DNA of 64,000 nucleotides from Propionispora vibrioides (GCF_900110485.1 NZ_FODY01000002.1:1-64000), one strand, 5' to 3'. Counted from the stretch's first letter, positions 45,479 through 54,416 are shown. Notes: generated by a model from the sequence alone, not told the origin. Made by a program: numbers and translations.

Positions 45479-46378
45479 TCAATATTTTCTTGCAACACAC
45501 AGGGAGGTCGACAGTAGATTTTTGAGCATGCTGCTGTCCAGTTCCACGCTTATCACGCCAGCCAGAACCACGGTGGCACCAAGGTAGCCCTGCAGCGTCA
45601 ATGTCTCACCGGTAAACAGAAAGGCAAAGAGAGCGGCAAAAATCGGCTCCAGCGAAAAAATCAGTCCCGTATGAGCCGCCGTAGTATACCGTTGGGCCGC
45701 CGTCTGACCAATAAAGCCAAAAGCGCTGCATAACAGACTCAGTCCAAGCACAAACAGCCAGTTTTCCGGTGTTGCCGGCAGCTTGGGTGTCTCGGTCAAA
45801 GCCGATACGGCAAATCCCCAGCCACCGGCAACGCCAAGTTGCAATACGCCCAGCGTAATCGAATCCACCTTGTGAGTCAATATGCCTGTCACAATAATAT
45901 AAGCCCCATACAAGGCCGCGCCGGCAATACACCAGCCGTCACCGGCATTGACGCTCAACCGGCTCTGCAGCGTAAGCAGACCGATGCCGCTTAACGCCGC
46001 CAGCGCTCCGAACCACACCTTGCGCTGCGGCGCTTTTTTCAACAGGACCGCCGAAAAAACCGGTACGAAAATAACTGATAGGCTGATTAAAAACCCGGCA
46101 TTAGCGGTAGTTGTATGTTTTACGCCAAATACAATTGCCACAAAACAGGCAAACAACAACGACCCCAAAAATAGCGAGGCCTTAAGAACTTTACGGTCCA
46201 GATTGCGCAGCCGGCGGTTAAAGATTACCGCCGCCACCACGAAAGCGATGCCAAAACGCAGCCCGATCAGATTAAATTCCTGTAAAGAAGCTAATCCCAG
46301 CTTCATAAACAAATAGGATGATCCCCAACATAGAGTTACCAGCACCAATAACAGATCCGCTTTTCGCTGTGCAGTCAT
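45479..46378 (-). CDS. EamA-family (DMT) transporter
   Basis: A 299-residue protein with two EamA repeats and about ten membrane helices (LLLVLVTLCWGSSYLFMKLG at the start; RFGIAFVVAAVIF; FSLEPIFAALFAFLFTGE). The start at 46378 (MTAQRKADLL) has GGGGAAA at good spacing; the longer GTG start overlaps that site. Exporter of metabolites, often amino acids. It diverges from a LysR-type gene, with a type-A repeat between them. Confidence 0.88.
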   Translation of the reverse strand: MTAQRKADLLLVLVTLCWGSSYLFMKLGLASLQEFNLIGLRFGIAFVVAAVIFNRRLRNLDRKVLKASLFLGSLLFACFVAIVFGVKHTTTANAGFLISLSVIFVPVFSAVLLKKAPQRKVWFGALAALSGIGLLTLQSRLSVNAGDGWCIAGAALYGAYIIVTGILTHKVDSITLGVLQLGVAGGWGFAVSALTETPKLPATPENWLFVLGLSLLCSAFGFIGQTAAQRYTTAAHTGLIFSLEPIFAALFAFLFTGETLTLQGYLGATVVLAGVISVELDSSMLKNLLSTSLCVARKY

Positions 46379-46405
46379 ATCGACTTTCCCCACATTCTTT
46401 TTTAG

Positions 46406-46567
46406 GTAACCACTGATTAAATGAACCTGTCGGCCTGGTGAGAGATTTTTTCGTCTGGCAAAGAAGTAAAACCGCAGGAATAGCGGCCCCTATGGCAAGG
46501 TTTTGCTGACGCAGCCAAGCGGAAAAAGATCCGTCAGGACGTGCAGCGTGAATTAATCAGTGGTTAC
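46406..46567. repeat. Dispersed inverted-repeat element, type A, best-preserved copy (A4, 162 bp)
   Basis: Terminal repeats GTAACCACTGATTAA and TTAATCAGTGGTTAC are perfect inverses. TTAG stands directly outside both ends (46402-46405 and 46568-46571), consistent with a 4-base target duplication. It lies in the divergent promoter region of the EamA and LysR genes. No coding capacity. Confidence 0.87.
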
Positions 46568-46672
46568 TTAGCTAGCAAAGATTGCCTATTTCCTAGTATA
46601 CGTATATACTTATCATTAGAAAAGAGAATCTTTATAATATGATAAATGAAAAAAAATAATGAGGTGACCGTT

Positions 46673-47560
46673 ATGTCGATTACCAAATACCAAGTGTTCC
46701 TGAACACAGTAGAGCTTGGCAGTCTTACCAAAACAGCGGAAGCGCTCAATCTGACCCAGTCCGGCGTCAGCCACGCCATCGCCAGCCTGGAAGCGGAGTT
46801 TGGTTTTTTGCTGCTTATCCGGGATCGGGCGGGTATCCGGCTAACCAGCAACGGCGAGCTGCTGCTGCGGTATGTCCGGGATATTTTGCAGGCGAATGAA
46901 CGGCTGAAACAGGAAGTAGCCGCAATTAACGGCCTGGAAACCGGCACGGTGCGGATTGGATCATTCGCCAGTGTTTCCACTCAATGGCTCCCCCCCATCC
47001 TGCAGGAATTTCAACGTCAGCATCCTTCTATCGAATTAAAACTGCTGGAAGGCGATTACGACGATATTGATCGCTGGATTGCCAATGGCTCGGTGGATTT
47101 TGGCTTTATTTCCGCACCTTCCTCCAAGGCCTTCGAGATCATGCCGTTGAACCGTGACAGAATGCTCTGCATTCTCCCGCTCGGTCACCCGCTGGGCGAA
47201 AAACCCTTCATTACCTTTGCCGAAATAAAAAACGAACCGTTTATTATGCCGGCCTGGGGCAAAGACGATGATGTCCGGCGGCTGCTGCAAAAAAACAAAA
47301 TTGTTCCTAAAGTCAAATTTGAGGTAGCCGAAGACCGAACGATTATTGCCATGGTGCAAAGCGGCCTGGGTATCAGCATATTGCCGGAAATGGTACTGTT
47401 CCGCCTGGCCGACGGCCTGCATACGCTGGAACTGGAAAAACCTCATTTTCGTACCATCGGCATTGCCGCACCCTCGCTTACCTCCATATCGCCTGCCGCC
47501 AAAAAAGTAATCGCCTGCGTCCGTACCTGGCTGGAAACGCAAGCAATGCTGGAATATTAA
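46673..47560 (+). CDS. LysR-family transcriptional regulator
   Basis: A 295-residue protein: N-terminal winged helix-turn-helix (residues 1-60; LGSLTKTAEALNLTQSGVSH) and a type-2 periplasmic-binding-protein-like effector domain (about 88-290; GTVRIGSFASVSTQWLPPIL). Start at 46673 with GAGGTGACC upstream. It is divergent from the EamA exporter, its most likely target; the effector would be the exported metabolite or a related one. Confidence 0.92.
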   Translation: MSITKYQVFLNTVELGSLTKTAEALNLTQSGVSHAIASLEAEFGFLLLIRDRAGIRLTSNGELLLRYVRDILQANERLKQEVAAINGLETGTVRIGSFASVSTQWLPPILQEFQRQHPSIELKLLEGDYDDIDRWIANGSVDFGFISAPSSKAFEIMPLNRDRMLCILPLGHPLGEKPFITFAEIKNEPFIMPAWGKDDDVRRLLQKNKIVPKVKFEVAEDRTIIAMVQSGLGISILPEMVLFRLADGLHTLELEKPHFRTIGIAAPSLTSISPAAKKVIACVRTWLETQAMLEY

Positions 47561-47636
47561 CCTGTCTGCCGCATATTTCCGGTTGAGCCAAAACTACAAA
47601 GTCCTCGTAGAAACCTAGCCGGTAAGCTGTAACGAA

Positions 47637-47673
47637 CGCCCCCAGGCTGTTGAATAGCAACAGTCTGGGGGCG
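47637..47673. terminator. Bidirectional terminator between the LysR gene and recQ
   Basis: CGCCCCCAGGCTGTT from 47637 pairs with AACAGTCTGGGGGCG ending at 47673, one G-T mismatch. Confidence 0.85.
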
Positions 47674-47680
47674 TCTTACA

Positions 47681-49903
47681 TTACGCCTGTTTATATTTAT
47701 AGATTACCGCCTTGATGGTCCCGTATTCAATATTCTCCGGCAGGGCTTCTTTCAACGGTTTTAGCTTTCCCGCCCCCAATTCCTCGATTTTTTCCAAAAT
47801 CAAGGCTTCCTGCTCCCGGGGTATCAGCCGCGACCAATCCAGTACATGACCTTCCTGACTGCAGCGGAACAGATGCTCCTGAACGGTGATAAGCTTCAGG
47901 TCACGCTGCCGGGCAATATCTGCTGGCGCAAACCCTTCCTGATACAACTGCAGCGTCACTTCATGGCTGGGACGTTCCTCGTTCGTCTTATCCTTATCTT
48001 GGTCTTTATCCTGTTCCTCATCCGCATCGGCGGCAACAGGTACAGCCAGAGGCACGACCGGCCGATGCTCGGCGACGTATTCCCGGATGACCTGCAGAAA
48101 CTCCTCGCCATACCGCGCCAGCTTTGTCTCGCCCACTCCCTTAACTGCCCGCAGCGCCGCGGCATCCAGGGGATAGGTTTCACTCATTTCTCTTAAAGTA
48201 GTATCGGCGAAAATAACATAGGGTGGAACCTGAGCCCGGTCGGCAATGTCCTTACGCAGCTTGCGCAACAGAGCAAACAGGGAGTTGTCCGTTTCCTGAC
48301 GCCGGCGCTGCCGTGGTACCTTCTGCCAGACCTCTTCCTTCTTCTGCAGCACCGCCAGCCCTTTGCCGGTCATGCGCACCACCGGGTACTGGCTCTCGGT
48401 CAAGGCCAGATATTCGGTGGCGACCAGGCGATTAATCAAATCCTTAATACTCTGCAGCGAACGATCCTTCATAATACCATACACTGAAAGGGTATGACAG
48501 TTTTGCTGTAATACCTTTTGATTTTTCGCACCCTTCAGTACATCGGCGATAAAAGCAATGCCGTACCGTTCCTTGACCCGCAGGACGCAGGAAAATATTT
48601 TCTGCGCTTCGACCGTGATATTGGTTAATTCTTCATCATTGTTGCAATTGCCGCAGTTACCGCATTCCAGCTGCGCGGCGGTATCGCCGAAGTATGACAG
48701 AATATAACTGCGCAAACAGGCAGGTGTGTGGCAATAATCAACCATGGCCTGCAGTTTGCCAAACTCACTGCTCTTTCGCTCTTCCTCTGCGACCGACTGA
48801 TCAATGAGGAATTTTTGCAGCAACGGGTCTTGAGGGCCGAAAAGCAGCAAACACTCGGCCGGCTCGCCATCCCGGCCGGCCCGGCCGGCCTCCTGATAGT
48901 AGGACTCCATATTCTTTGGCATATTAAAATGAATAACATAGCGTACATCCGGTTTGTCGATGCCCATACCAAAGGCATTGGTTGCCACCATAATACGAAT
49001 ATCGTCACGGATAAACCGTTCCTGACTCTGCTTCCGCTCCTCATCCGTCAAACCGGCATGATACCGGCCGGCCTGATAGCCTTGGGCAGTAAGCAGTTCA
49101 TATAGGTTGTCCACTTCATTACGGGTCGCCGCATAAATAATTCCCGACCGACCTTCATTGTTGGCCAAATACTTCAAAATAAAGTTTTGCTTATTCTCAC
49201 CCCTGAGCACTGAAAAAGATAAATTGGGGCGGTCAAAACCGTTAAAATACAATTTGGGCCCAATAAGCCTCATCAGTCCAATAATATCCTGCCGCACCTG
49301 ATCGGTGGCGGTCGCCGTAAAAGCGCCGATGGCTGGCCGTTTCTTCAATTGGGTAATGAAGGTGGGGATAAAGCGATAGCTTGGTCGAAAATCATGCCCC
49401 CACTGGGAAACGCAATGAGCCTCGTCAACGGCCACCAGTGAAACATCCAGCCGCTGAACCGCCTGTTGAAATAAATCGGATTCCAATCGTTCCGGCGCGA
49501 CGTATAACAGCTTGTATTTACCAACTTGTGCCGCCGCTACTCTTGCTTCCACCTCGGCAGCCGTTAACGAGCTATTGATAAAGGCAGCGGGAATACCGAG
49601 CGATGAGAGCGTGTCCACCTGATCCTTCATTAATGAAATTAACGGCGATATGACCAGGGTAATTCCCGGCAACAGCAAGGCTGGAATTTGAAAACAAAGG
49701 GATTTGCCAGCCCCGGTCGGCATAATGGCCACCGTATCCTGCCGTTGCAGCAGACTGCCGATAATCTCCGCCTGCCCCGGCCGGAAATCGGTATATCCAT
49801 AATAAGTCCGCAGAAGCTGTCGCGCCTCATCCAACCGTACTCTATTCAAGTTCTCAGGAACAGTTCTTCTGTTTCCTTGTGAATTAGCTTCCTCTTGTGA
49901 CAT
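47681..49903 (-). CDS. recQ: ATP-dependent DNA helicase RecQ
   Basis: A 740-residue superfamily-2 helicase. Walker A MPTGAGKSLCFQIPAL, DEAH in AVDEAHCVSQWGHDFRPSY, motif VI QEAGRAGRDG, the RQC zinc-binding cysteines (CLRSYILSYFG...CGNCGNC), an HRDC domain (about 515-590), an acidic low-complexity linker rich in Asp/Lys/Gln, and a C-terminal helix-turn-helix (LYQEGFAPADIARQRDLKLI). Unwinds DNA in recombinational repair. Start at 49903 (second ATG), with AGGAG 9 bases upstream; it overlaps the preceding MocR gene by 20 bases. Confidence 0.95.
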   Translation of the reverse strand: MSQEEANSQGNRRTVPENLNRVRLDEARQLLRTYYGYTDFRPGQAEIIGSLLQRQDTVAIMPTGAGKSLCFQIPALLLPGITLVISPLISLMKDQVDTLSSLGIPAAFINSSLTAAEVEARVAAAQVGKYKLLYVAPERLESDLFQQAVQRLDVSLVAVDEAHCVSQWGHDFRPSYRFIPTFITQLKKRPAIGAFTATATDQVRQDIIGLMRLIGPKLYFNGFDRPNLSFSVLRGENKQNFILKYLANNEGRSGIIYAATRNEVDNLYELLTAQGYQAGRYHAGLTDEERKQSQERFIRDDIRIMVATNAFGMGIDKPDVRYVIHFNMPKNMESYYQEAGRAGRDGEPAECLLLFGPQDPLLQKFLIDQSVAEEERKSSEFGKLQAMVDYCHTPACLRSYILSYFGDTAAQLECGNCGNCNNDEELTNITVEAQKIFSCVLRVKERYGIAFIADVLKGAKNQKVLQQNCHTLSVYGIMKDRSLQSIKDLINRLVATEYLALTESQYPVVRMTGKGLAVLQKKEEVWQKVPRQRRRQETDNSLFALLRKLRKDIADRAQVPPYVIFADTTLREMSETYPLDAAALRAVKGVGETKLARYGEEFLQVIREYVAEHRPVVPLAVPVAADADEEQDKDQDKDKTNEERPSHEVTLQLYQEGFAPADIARQRDLKLITVQEHLFRCSQEGHVLDWSRLIPREQEALILEKIEELGAGKLKPLKEALPENIEYGTIKAVIYKYKQA

Positions 49904-51302
49904 AACCATAGTCTCCTCTTTCCATTAATCGGCGCAAAGCGCTCATGCCCTCCTGAATTTGCCCGGCATTCAAATGGCCGTACCCCAGAAGCAGCTTGTC
50001 CCGGTGCTGTTCGTGCAGCGAAGGATACAGCCGGTTCACCGGCCGGATACCCAGTCCGGCAGCACGACTTTCCTCCACAAAACGCTCACCGAACTCCGCT
50101 CCCGGAAACTGAAGCGCCACATGCAATCCTGACGCATCACCCCAGGGACAGACCGAATCTGCGAAATGTTCTTGAACAGCCTGCAAAAAACAGCTTCGCT
50201 TTTCCCCATAGCTTCGCCGCATCCGGCGGATATGCTTATCCATGGCCCTGGTGCGAAGGAATGCCGTCAGGGCGGCCTGCTCCAGCACAGGGTTTTGCAC
50301 ATCCATATATTTTCGATAGTGCCGCCATTTTTCCTGTAATGGTTTTGGCAGTATGACAAACCCCAGTCTTAATGCCGGAAACAGTGTTTTGCTGAAAGTC
50401 CCGACATAAATCACGTGGGAAGCATCCAGAGAATATAGCGGACTGATTGCCGGACCGGCATAACGAAATTCTCCGTCATAATCATCTTCAATAATATAAA
50501 AATCATTATCCCGGGCCAGTCGAATCAGGGCGGCACGGCGGCCGGCCGGTAAAATACCGCCCAAAGGAAACTGATGCGACGGCGTTACATATACGGCCGA
50601 AACAGCGCTTTCCGTCAGTGTCTCGACAATTGCCCCCTGCTCATCCACCTCCAGCCATTGGACCGGATACCCCCGATCGGTAATAACCGTATACATAGCC
50701 GGATGGGATGGATTCTCCAGCACGAAAGGTGCCCCAGTCTTATGCAGCAAGCCAACCAGCAGATAAAAAGCCTGCGTCGCACCGGCCGTAATAAAAATAT
50801 CGGCCGGTTTTACCAGCATCCCTCTGCTGCGCAACAGCCAGCAGGCAATTTCCCCACACAGCAGCTCATATCCCTGCGGACTGGTATACCCCCATTGTCC
50901 GGGCGGCAACTGGCCGGCGGCTTCTCCCAGCATTTTGTTCCAGAGCTTCCAGGGAAACAAAGTTATATCCGGCCGCCCTGTTGCAAAGTCCCACACCGGA
51001 GTGCCGGCTTCCGGCTTTACCGGCGCAGTTGCCACACCGTCCGGTTTGTAGTCCAGGCAAACATCCCGGGCAATCCGGGTCGGGGCTCCTTGACGGCTGA
51101 CGGTAAAGCCCTCAGCCAACAGCATATCATAGGCCTCACAGACAGTATTGCGCGAAACACCCAAGCTGCCGGCCAGTTCCCGCGTCGAAGGCATCCTTTC
51201 ACCTGCCGCCAATTGGCCTGCCAGGATACGTTCCCGCAGGGAAAGAAATATCTGCCGCGCCAAACTCAATTCTTTTTTATCCTGCCACTGTATTTTCCAC
51301 AT
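49884..51302 (-). CDS. MocR/PdxR-type regulator (GntR helix-turn-helix plus aminotransferase-like domain)
   Basis: A 472-residue protein. N-terminal GntR domain (LARQIFLSLRERILAGQL; LGVSRNTVCEAYDMLLAEGF), linker, then an aminotransferase-like domain with ITAGATQAFYLLVGLL, YVTPSHQFPLGGILP, IIEDDYDGEFRY and the PLP lysine in YVGTFSKTLFPALRLGF. Start at 51302 behind GAGGAATTAT. It is divergent from an EamA exporter, with a direct-repeat pair between them, so autoregulation plus control of the exporter is likely. PLP or an amino acid adduct would be the signal. Different subgroup from the protein at 4009-5529. Confidence 0.9.
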   Translation of the reverse strand: MWKIQWQDKKELSLARQIFLSLRERILAGQLAAGERMPSTRELAGSLGVSRNTVCEAYDMLLAEGFTVSRQGAPTRIARDVCLDYKPDGVATAPVKPEAGTPVWDFATGRPDITLFPWKLWNKMLGEAAGQLPPGQWGYTSPQGYELLCGEIACWLLRSRGMLVKPADIFITAGATQAFYLLVGLLHKTGAPFVLENPSHPAMYTVITDRGYPVQWLEVDEQGAIVETLTESAVSAVYVTPSHQFPLGGILPAGRRAALIRLARDNDFYIIEDDYDGEFRYAGPAISPLYSLDASHVIYVGTFSKTLFPALRLGFVILPKPLQEKWRHYRKYMDVQNPVLEQAALTAFLRTRAMDKHIRRMRRSYGEKRSCFLQAVQEHFADSVCPWGDASGLHVALQFPGAEFGERFVEESRAAGLGIRPVNRLYPSLHEQHRDKLLLGYGHLNAGQIQEGMSALRRLMERGDYGYVTRGS

Positions 51303-51314
51303 ATAATTCCTCAC

Positions 51315-51351
51315 CAACTGGCTCTTTCACTTTGCCCGTCAACTGGCTCTT
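51315..51351. promoter_or_regulatory. Direct-repeat operator pair in the MocR/EamA intergenic region
   Basis: CAACTGGCTCTT occurs twice, identical, at 51315-51326 and 51340-51351, 25 bases apart in the same orientation. MocR-type regulators such as GabR bind direct repeats. The first copy lies just upstream of the mocR ribosome-binding site. Confidence 0.65.
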
Positions 51352-51439
51352 ACCCCACTGCCGTTATTTTATTATCATTATAACATAACAAAAATTATTT
51401 CCCTGCTAACAATGATTTAATAAAAAGTGAGGAATGCCA

Positions 51440-52375
51440 ATGAAACTCCATAAAGGACATATCTATCTAATGCTGGCTTTTTCCCTGGCCGGCACTTCGG
51501 TTGTCACCGGCCGCAGTCTTACCGGGGCATTGGACAGCTTCGCCATAACAATAACCGGTCTAGGCCTTATGCTGCTTTGTTTATTTCCTTTTTTCGCAGC
51601 TAAAACCCTCCACACAATCCGCCGGCTGCAGAAACCAGACTGGGCAGCCTTGTTCTGTCAGGCCCTGTTTGGCATCTTTTTGTTTCGCATCCTTTTACTT
51701 ACCGGTCTTCCTTTGACCAGCACGGCAGAAGCGGGAATCCTGACCGGGGCCGCACCGGCCATCACCGCATTGCTGGCCTGGTTTTTTCTCCGCGAGCCAC
51801 TATCGGCCAAAACGGCGCTGGGCATTCTTTGTACAGTAACCGGAATTATTTTATTGCAGAACAATCACCTGACAAATGCAGCCCTGGTCTGGCAGCACAC
51901 GACCGGTAATCTGTTCGTGCTGGGGGCAGCCGCCTGCGAATCGGTTTTTAACGTCATTTCCCGCAAACAAAGAAGAAAAGATGAATCAGCCAAATTGCCA
52001 ATCCAGCCGCTCATTCAAACTATGCTGGTCGCCGTTGCCGCCGGCATGCTCTGCCTAATCCCGGCGTTATGGGAAAAATCGCTTGAAGCTCTATGGTCCA
52101 TCGGCTGGCAGGAATGGGGCGCCTTGCTCTGGTATGGGCTGGTTATAACCGCTTTGTCCTTTGTCTGCTTCTATGAGGGAGTAAAGTACTGTGACGCTTA
52201 TACCACCGCGGCACTTTCCGGGCTGCTTCCCCTCACCGCGCTGCTGCTGGCCGTGTTATTTTGGGGCGAAGCAATGACTTACCAGCAGTGGCTGGGAGGT
52301 TTACTGATTGTGTGCAGCATCCTTCTGCTGGCCGATCAGAAAAAAAGCTCAACCACAGCTGATGATTTTACATAA
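51440..52375 (+). CDS. EamA-family (DMT) transporter
   Basis: A 311-residue membrane protein with ten predicted helices in two EamA halves (LMLAFSLAGTSVVTGRSLTG; TGAAPAITALLAWFFLREPL; GLLPLTALLLAVLFWGEAMT). Start at 51440, as GTGAGGA needs this spacing; the ATG at 51434 is inside the site. Probably exports an amino acid or vitamin B6-related compound under control of the divergent MocR protein; this is inferred from context only. Confidence 0.87.
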   Translation: MKLHKGHIYLMLAFSLAGTSVVTGRSLTGALDSFAITITGLGLMLLCLFPFFAAKTLHTIRRLQKPDWAALFCQALFGIFLFRILLLTGLPLTSTAEAGILTGAAPAITALLAWFFLREPLSAKTALGILCTVTGIILLQNNHLTNAALVWQHTTGNLFVLGAAACESVFNVISRKQRRKDESAKLPIQPLIQTMLVAVAAGMLCLIPALWEKSLEALWSIGWQEWGALLWYGLVITALSFVCFYEGVKYCDAYTTAALSGLLPLTALLLAVLFWGEAMTYQQWLGGLLIVCSILLLADQKKSSTTADDFT

Positions 52376-52428
52376 TGTCTCCTTTGTGTGCAGAATACAA
52401 GATACATGAGTTTTTTTAACCGTACCTG

Positions 52429-52458
52429 TTGCCTGAGTTTAAGTTAGTCGCGTATAAT
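52429..52458 (+). promoter_or_regulatory. Promoter of the aminotransferase gene
   Basis: TTGCCT (52429-52434), an 18-base spacer, TATAAT (52453-52458); start near 52465. Confidence 0.65.
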
Positions 52459-52488
52459 GAAGAAGAATAAAAAGGAGCGCGATGTAAA

Positions 52489-53799
52489 ATGACTGAATTG
52501 GAAACAATGGCTGATTCAGGCCTGCAGCAGCAGTATGCCGCATTGTCCCGCCAATATGATGAATTTAAAGCGAAAAAACTTAAACTGGACATGTCCCGTG
52601 GCAAACCCTGCAGCGAACAGCTCGACCTGTCGCTGGGGCTGCTGGATTGCCTTGACCGGACCGACTATAGATCGGCCGATGGCGTTGACTGCCGCAACTA
52701 CGGTGGTGTCGACGGTATCCCGGAAGCAAAAGAATTATGTGCCCAAATCTTAGAGGTAGGCACAGATGAAATTATTGTCCATGGCAACTCCAGCCTGGCA
52801 CTCATGCATGATTTGATCGTCCGTGCCTTGCTGCACGGTGTTCCCAGCAGCCCAGAGCCCTGGAAAGCACTTCCTGTGGTAAAGTTTCTCTGTCCCAGTC
52901 CCGGTTATGACCGTCATTTCGGCATTTGTGAATATCTGGGGATTGAGATGATACCTGTCCGGTACACACCGGAGGGTCCGGATATGGATCAGGTAGAAGA
53001 GCTGGTGGCGCAAGACGCCGCTATTAAGGGGATTTGGTGTGTGCCCAAGTACAGCAATCCAACCGGCATTACCTATTCCGACACGGTTGTAAACCGTCTG
53101 GCGGCTATGCCGACCAAAGCTCCGGATTTCTGCATTCTTTGGGATAACGCCTACACCGTTCATCATCTGACGGAAACGCCGGATCGTTTATTAAATTTGC
53201 TCACCGCCTGTAAGCAGGCCGGCCATCCGGACCGTGCCTTTATGTTCAGTTCCACTTCCAAGGTTAGCTTTCCCGGCGCCGGTATTGCCATGGTAGGCGC
53301 CAGCAAGACTAATATTACCTGGCTGAAAAAACAGATGCTGCAGCAAACCATCGGACCCGACAAACTAAATCAACTGCGGCATATTCGCTTTTTTAAGAAT
53401 CGGGTAGGCATTGAAATGCAAATGCGCAAACATGCTGCCATCATCAAACCTAAATTTGACGCTGTGCTGTCGCTGCTTGACGGAACACTGAAAGATTCCG
53501 GGTTGGCCAGTTGGAGCCGGCCGGTCGGCGGCTACTTCATCAGTCTGAATACCTTGCCCGGCTGCGCCAAAAAGGTAGTGGCCAAAGCGGCAGAAGCCGG
53601 GGTCGTACTGACAGCCGCCGGTTCAACTTATCCCTATGGCCGGGACCCAGAGGATAAGAACATCCGTCTGGCCCCCACCCTGCCCCCTTTGCCAGAATTA
53701 AAGCAGGCCATGGAACTGCTCATTCTCTGCATCCGGTTAACCAGTACGGAACAGGAAATGACTAAGCGGGGCCTTTTATCCCCTACCGCTACTAAATAA
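52489..53799 (+). CDS. Aminotransferase, Asp_aminotransf (MSK/Ic-like) subfamily
   Basis: A 436-residue fold-type-I PLP enzyme: LKLDMSRGKPCSEQLDLS at the start, HGNSSLALMHDLI (PLP phosphate region), CPSPGYDRHF, CVPKYSNPTGITYS, ILWDNAYTVHHL (Asp/Tyr) and the Schiff-base lysine in FSSTSKVSFPGAG. These match the subgroup annotated as aspartate aminotransferase-like with a longer N-terminus. Amino donor not provable. Monocistronic with its own promoter and terminator. Confidence 0.87.
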   Translation: MTELETMADSGLQQQYAALSRQYDEFKAKKLKLDMSRGKPCSEQLDLSLGLLDCLDRTDYRSADGVDCRNYGGVDGIPEAKELCAQILEVGTDEIIVHGNSSLALMHDLIVRALLHGVPSSPEPWKALPVVKFLCPSPGYDRHFGICEYLGIEMIPVRYTPEGPDMDQVEELVAQDAAIKGIWCVPKYSNPTGITYSDTVVNRLAAMPTKAPDFCILWDNAYTVHHLTETPDRLLNLLTACKQAGHPDRAFMFSSTSKVSFPGAGIAMVGASKTNITWLKKQMLQQTIGPDKLNQLRHIRFFKNRVGIEMQMRKHAAIIKPKFDAVLSLLDGTLKDSGLASWSRPVGGYFISLNTLPGCAKKVVAKAAEAGVVLTAAGSTYPYGRDPEDKNIRLAPTLPPLPELKQAMELLILCIRLTSTEQEMTKRGLLSPTATK

Positions 53800-53812
53800 C
53801 TGCCGTATGGCT

Positions 53813-53855
53813 AATAAGAAGCACTGGCGCCAAGTCATAGTGCTTCTTATTTTTG
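53813..53855 (+). terminator. Terminator of the aminotransferase gene
   Basis: AATAAGAAGCACT (53813-53825) pairs with AGTGCTTCTTATT (53839-53851), followed by TTTG. Confidence 0.87.
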
Positions 53856-54109
53856 TTTCTAAAAAACCGTATTCATTACATGCATGTATTCAGTTGGTAC
53901 CGTTAAGAATATAGAGGTGCCGGCGGCGGCCTTACCGCTTATTTACTGCGCTTGTCTTTCGGCACAACTGCCCGGGCTGCCGGTCATACAGCAATCATTT
54001 TCCCAGGCAAACATACGAAAAAAAGGATTTTAATAAAAGATTTCGAACTATATACTTATGACGGTTACCTTTTTCCGGTAAAACCGGACCGGCAGCCTGG
54101 ACCGGCTGG

Positions 54110-54152
54110 TGTGATTTACATCACAGCCTTGGTCTGTCTCTTTTCTTATAAT
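54110..54152 (+). promoter_or_regulatory. CRP/FNR-type activator site and -10 box of the ferredoxin gene
   Basis: TGTGATTTACATCACA (54110-54125) is a perfect CRP-type palindrome (TGTGA-N6-TCACA). A TATAAT lies at 54147-54152 without a good -35. With a start near 54159 the palindrome is centred at about -41.5, the class II activator position. The rest of 53856-54189 shows no believable gene. Confidence 0.72.
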
Positions 54153-54189
54153 AAATGAAATACAAGAATCTGCCAAAGGAGGTGATACC

Positions 54190-54357
54190 ATGTTTTCTAT
54201 CAACAGCGAATGTATTAAATGTGGAGCTTGTGCTTCCGTCTGCCCGGTTGGCGCCATTTCCGAAGGAGATGCCCAATACACAATCGACGAGAACTGTATT
54301 GACTGCGGTTCCTGCGCTTCCGTCTGCCCGGTCGGTGCAATCAGCCCCGGTGAATAA
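54190..54357 (+). CDS. Ferredoxin with two [4Fe-4S] clusters
   Basis: A 55-residue clostridial-type ferredoxin, MFSINSECIKCGACASVCPV at the start. Cysteines at 8, 11, 14, 18 and 36, 39, 42, 46 give two perfect C-x2-C-x2-C-x3-C-P motifs, arranged as an internal duplication. Strong AAAGGAGGTGAT upstream of the ATG. Small cytoplasmic electron carrier for anaerobic metabolism. The only upstream control seen is a CRP/FNR-type site. Monocistronic. Confidence 0.96.
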   Translation: MFSINSECIKCGACASVCPVGAISEGDAQYTIDENCIDCGSCASVCPVGAISPGE

Positions 54358-54377
54358 CCTCCCGGCGATTTTAGTAT

Positions 54378-54416
54378 AAAAAAGCAGTTATTGTCTAAGG
54401 CAATAGCTGCTTTTTT
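54378..54416 (+). terminator. Terminator of the ferredoxin gene
   Basis: AAAAAAGCAGTTATTG (54378-54393) pairs with CAATAGCTGCTTTTTT (54401-54416), one G-T pair, with a T-run. Confidence 0.9.

Noticed and set aside
53952..54158. 68-codon open frame before the ferredoxin gene
   Set aside because: It covers the CRP/FNR-type palindrome and -10 box and shows no protein-like composition.
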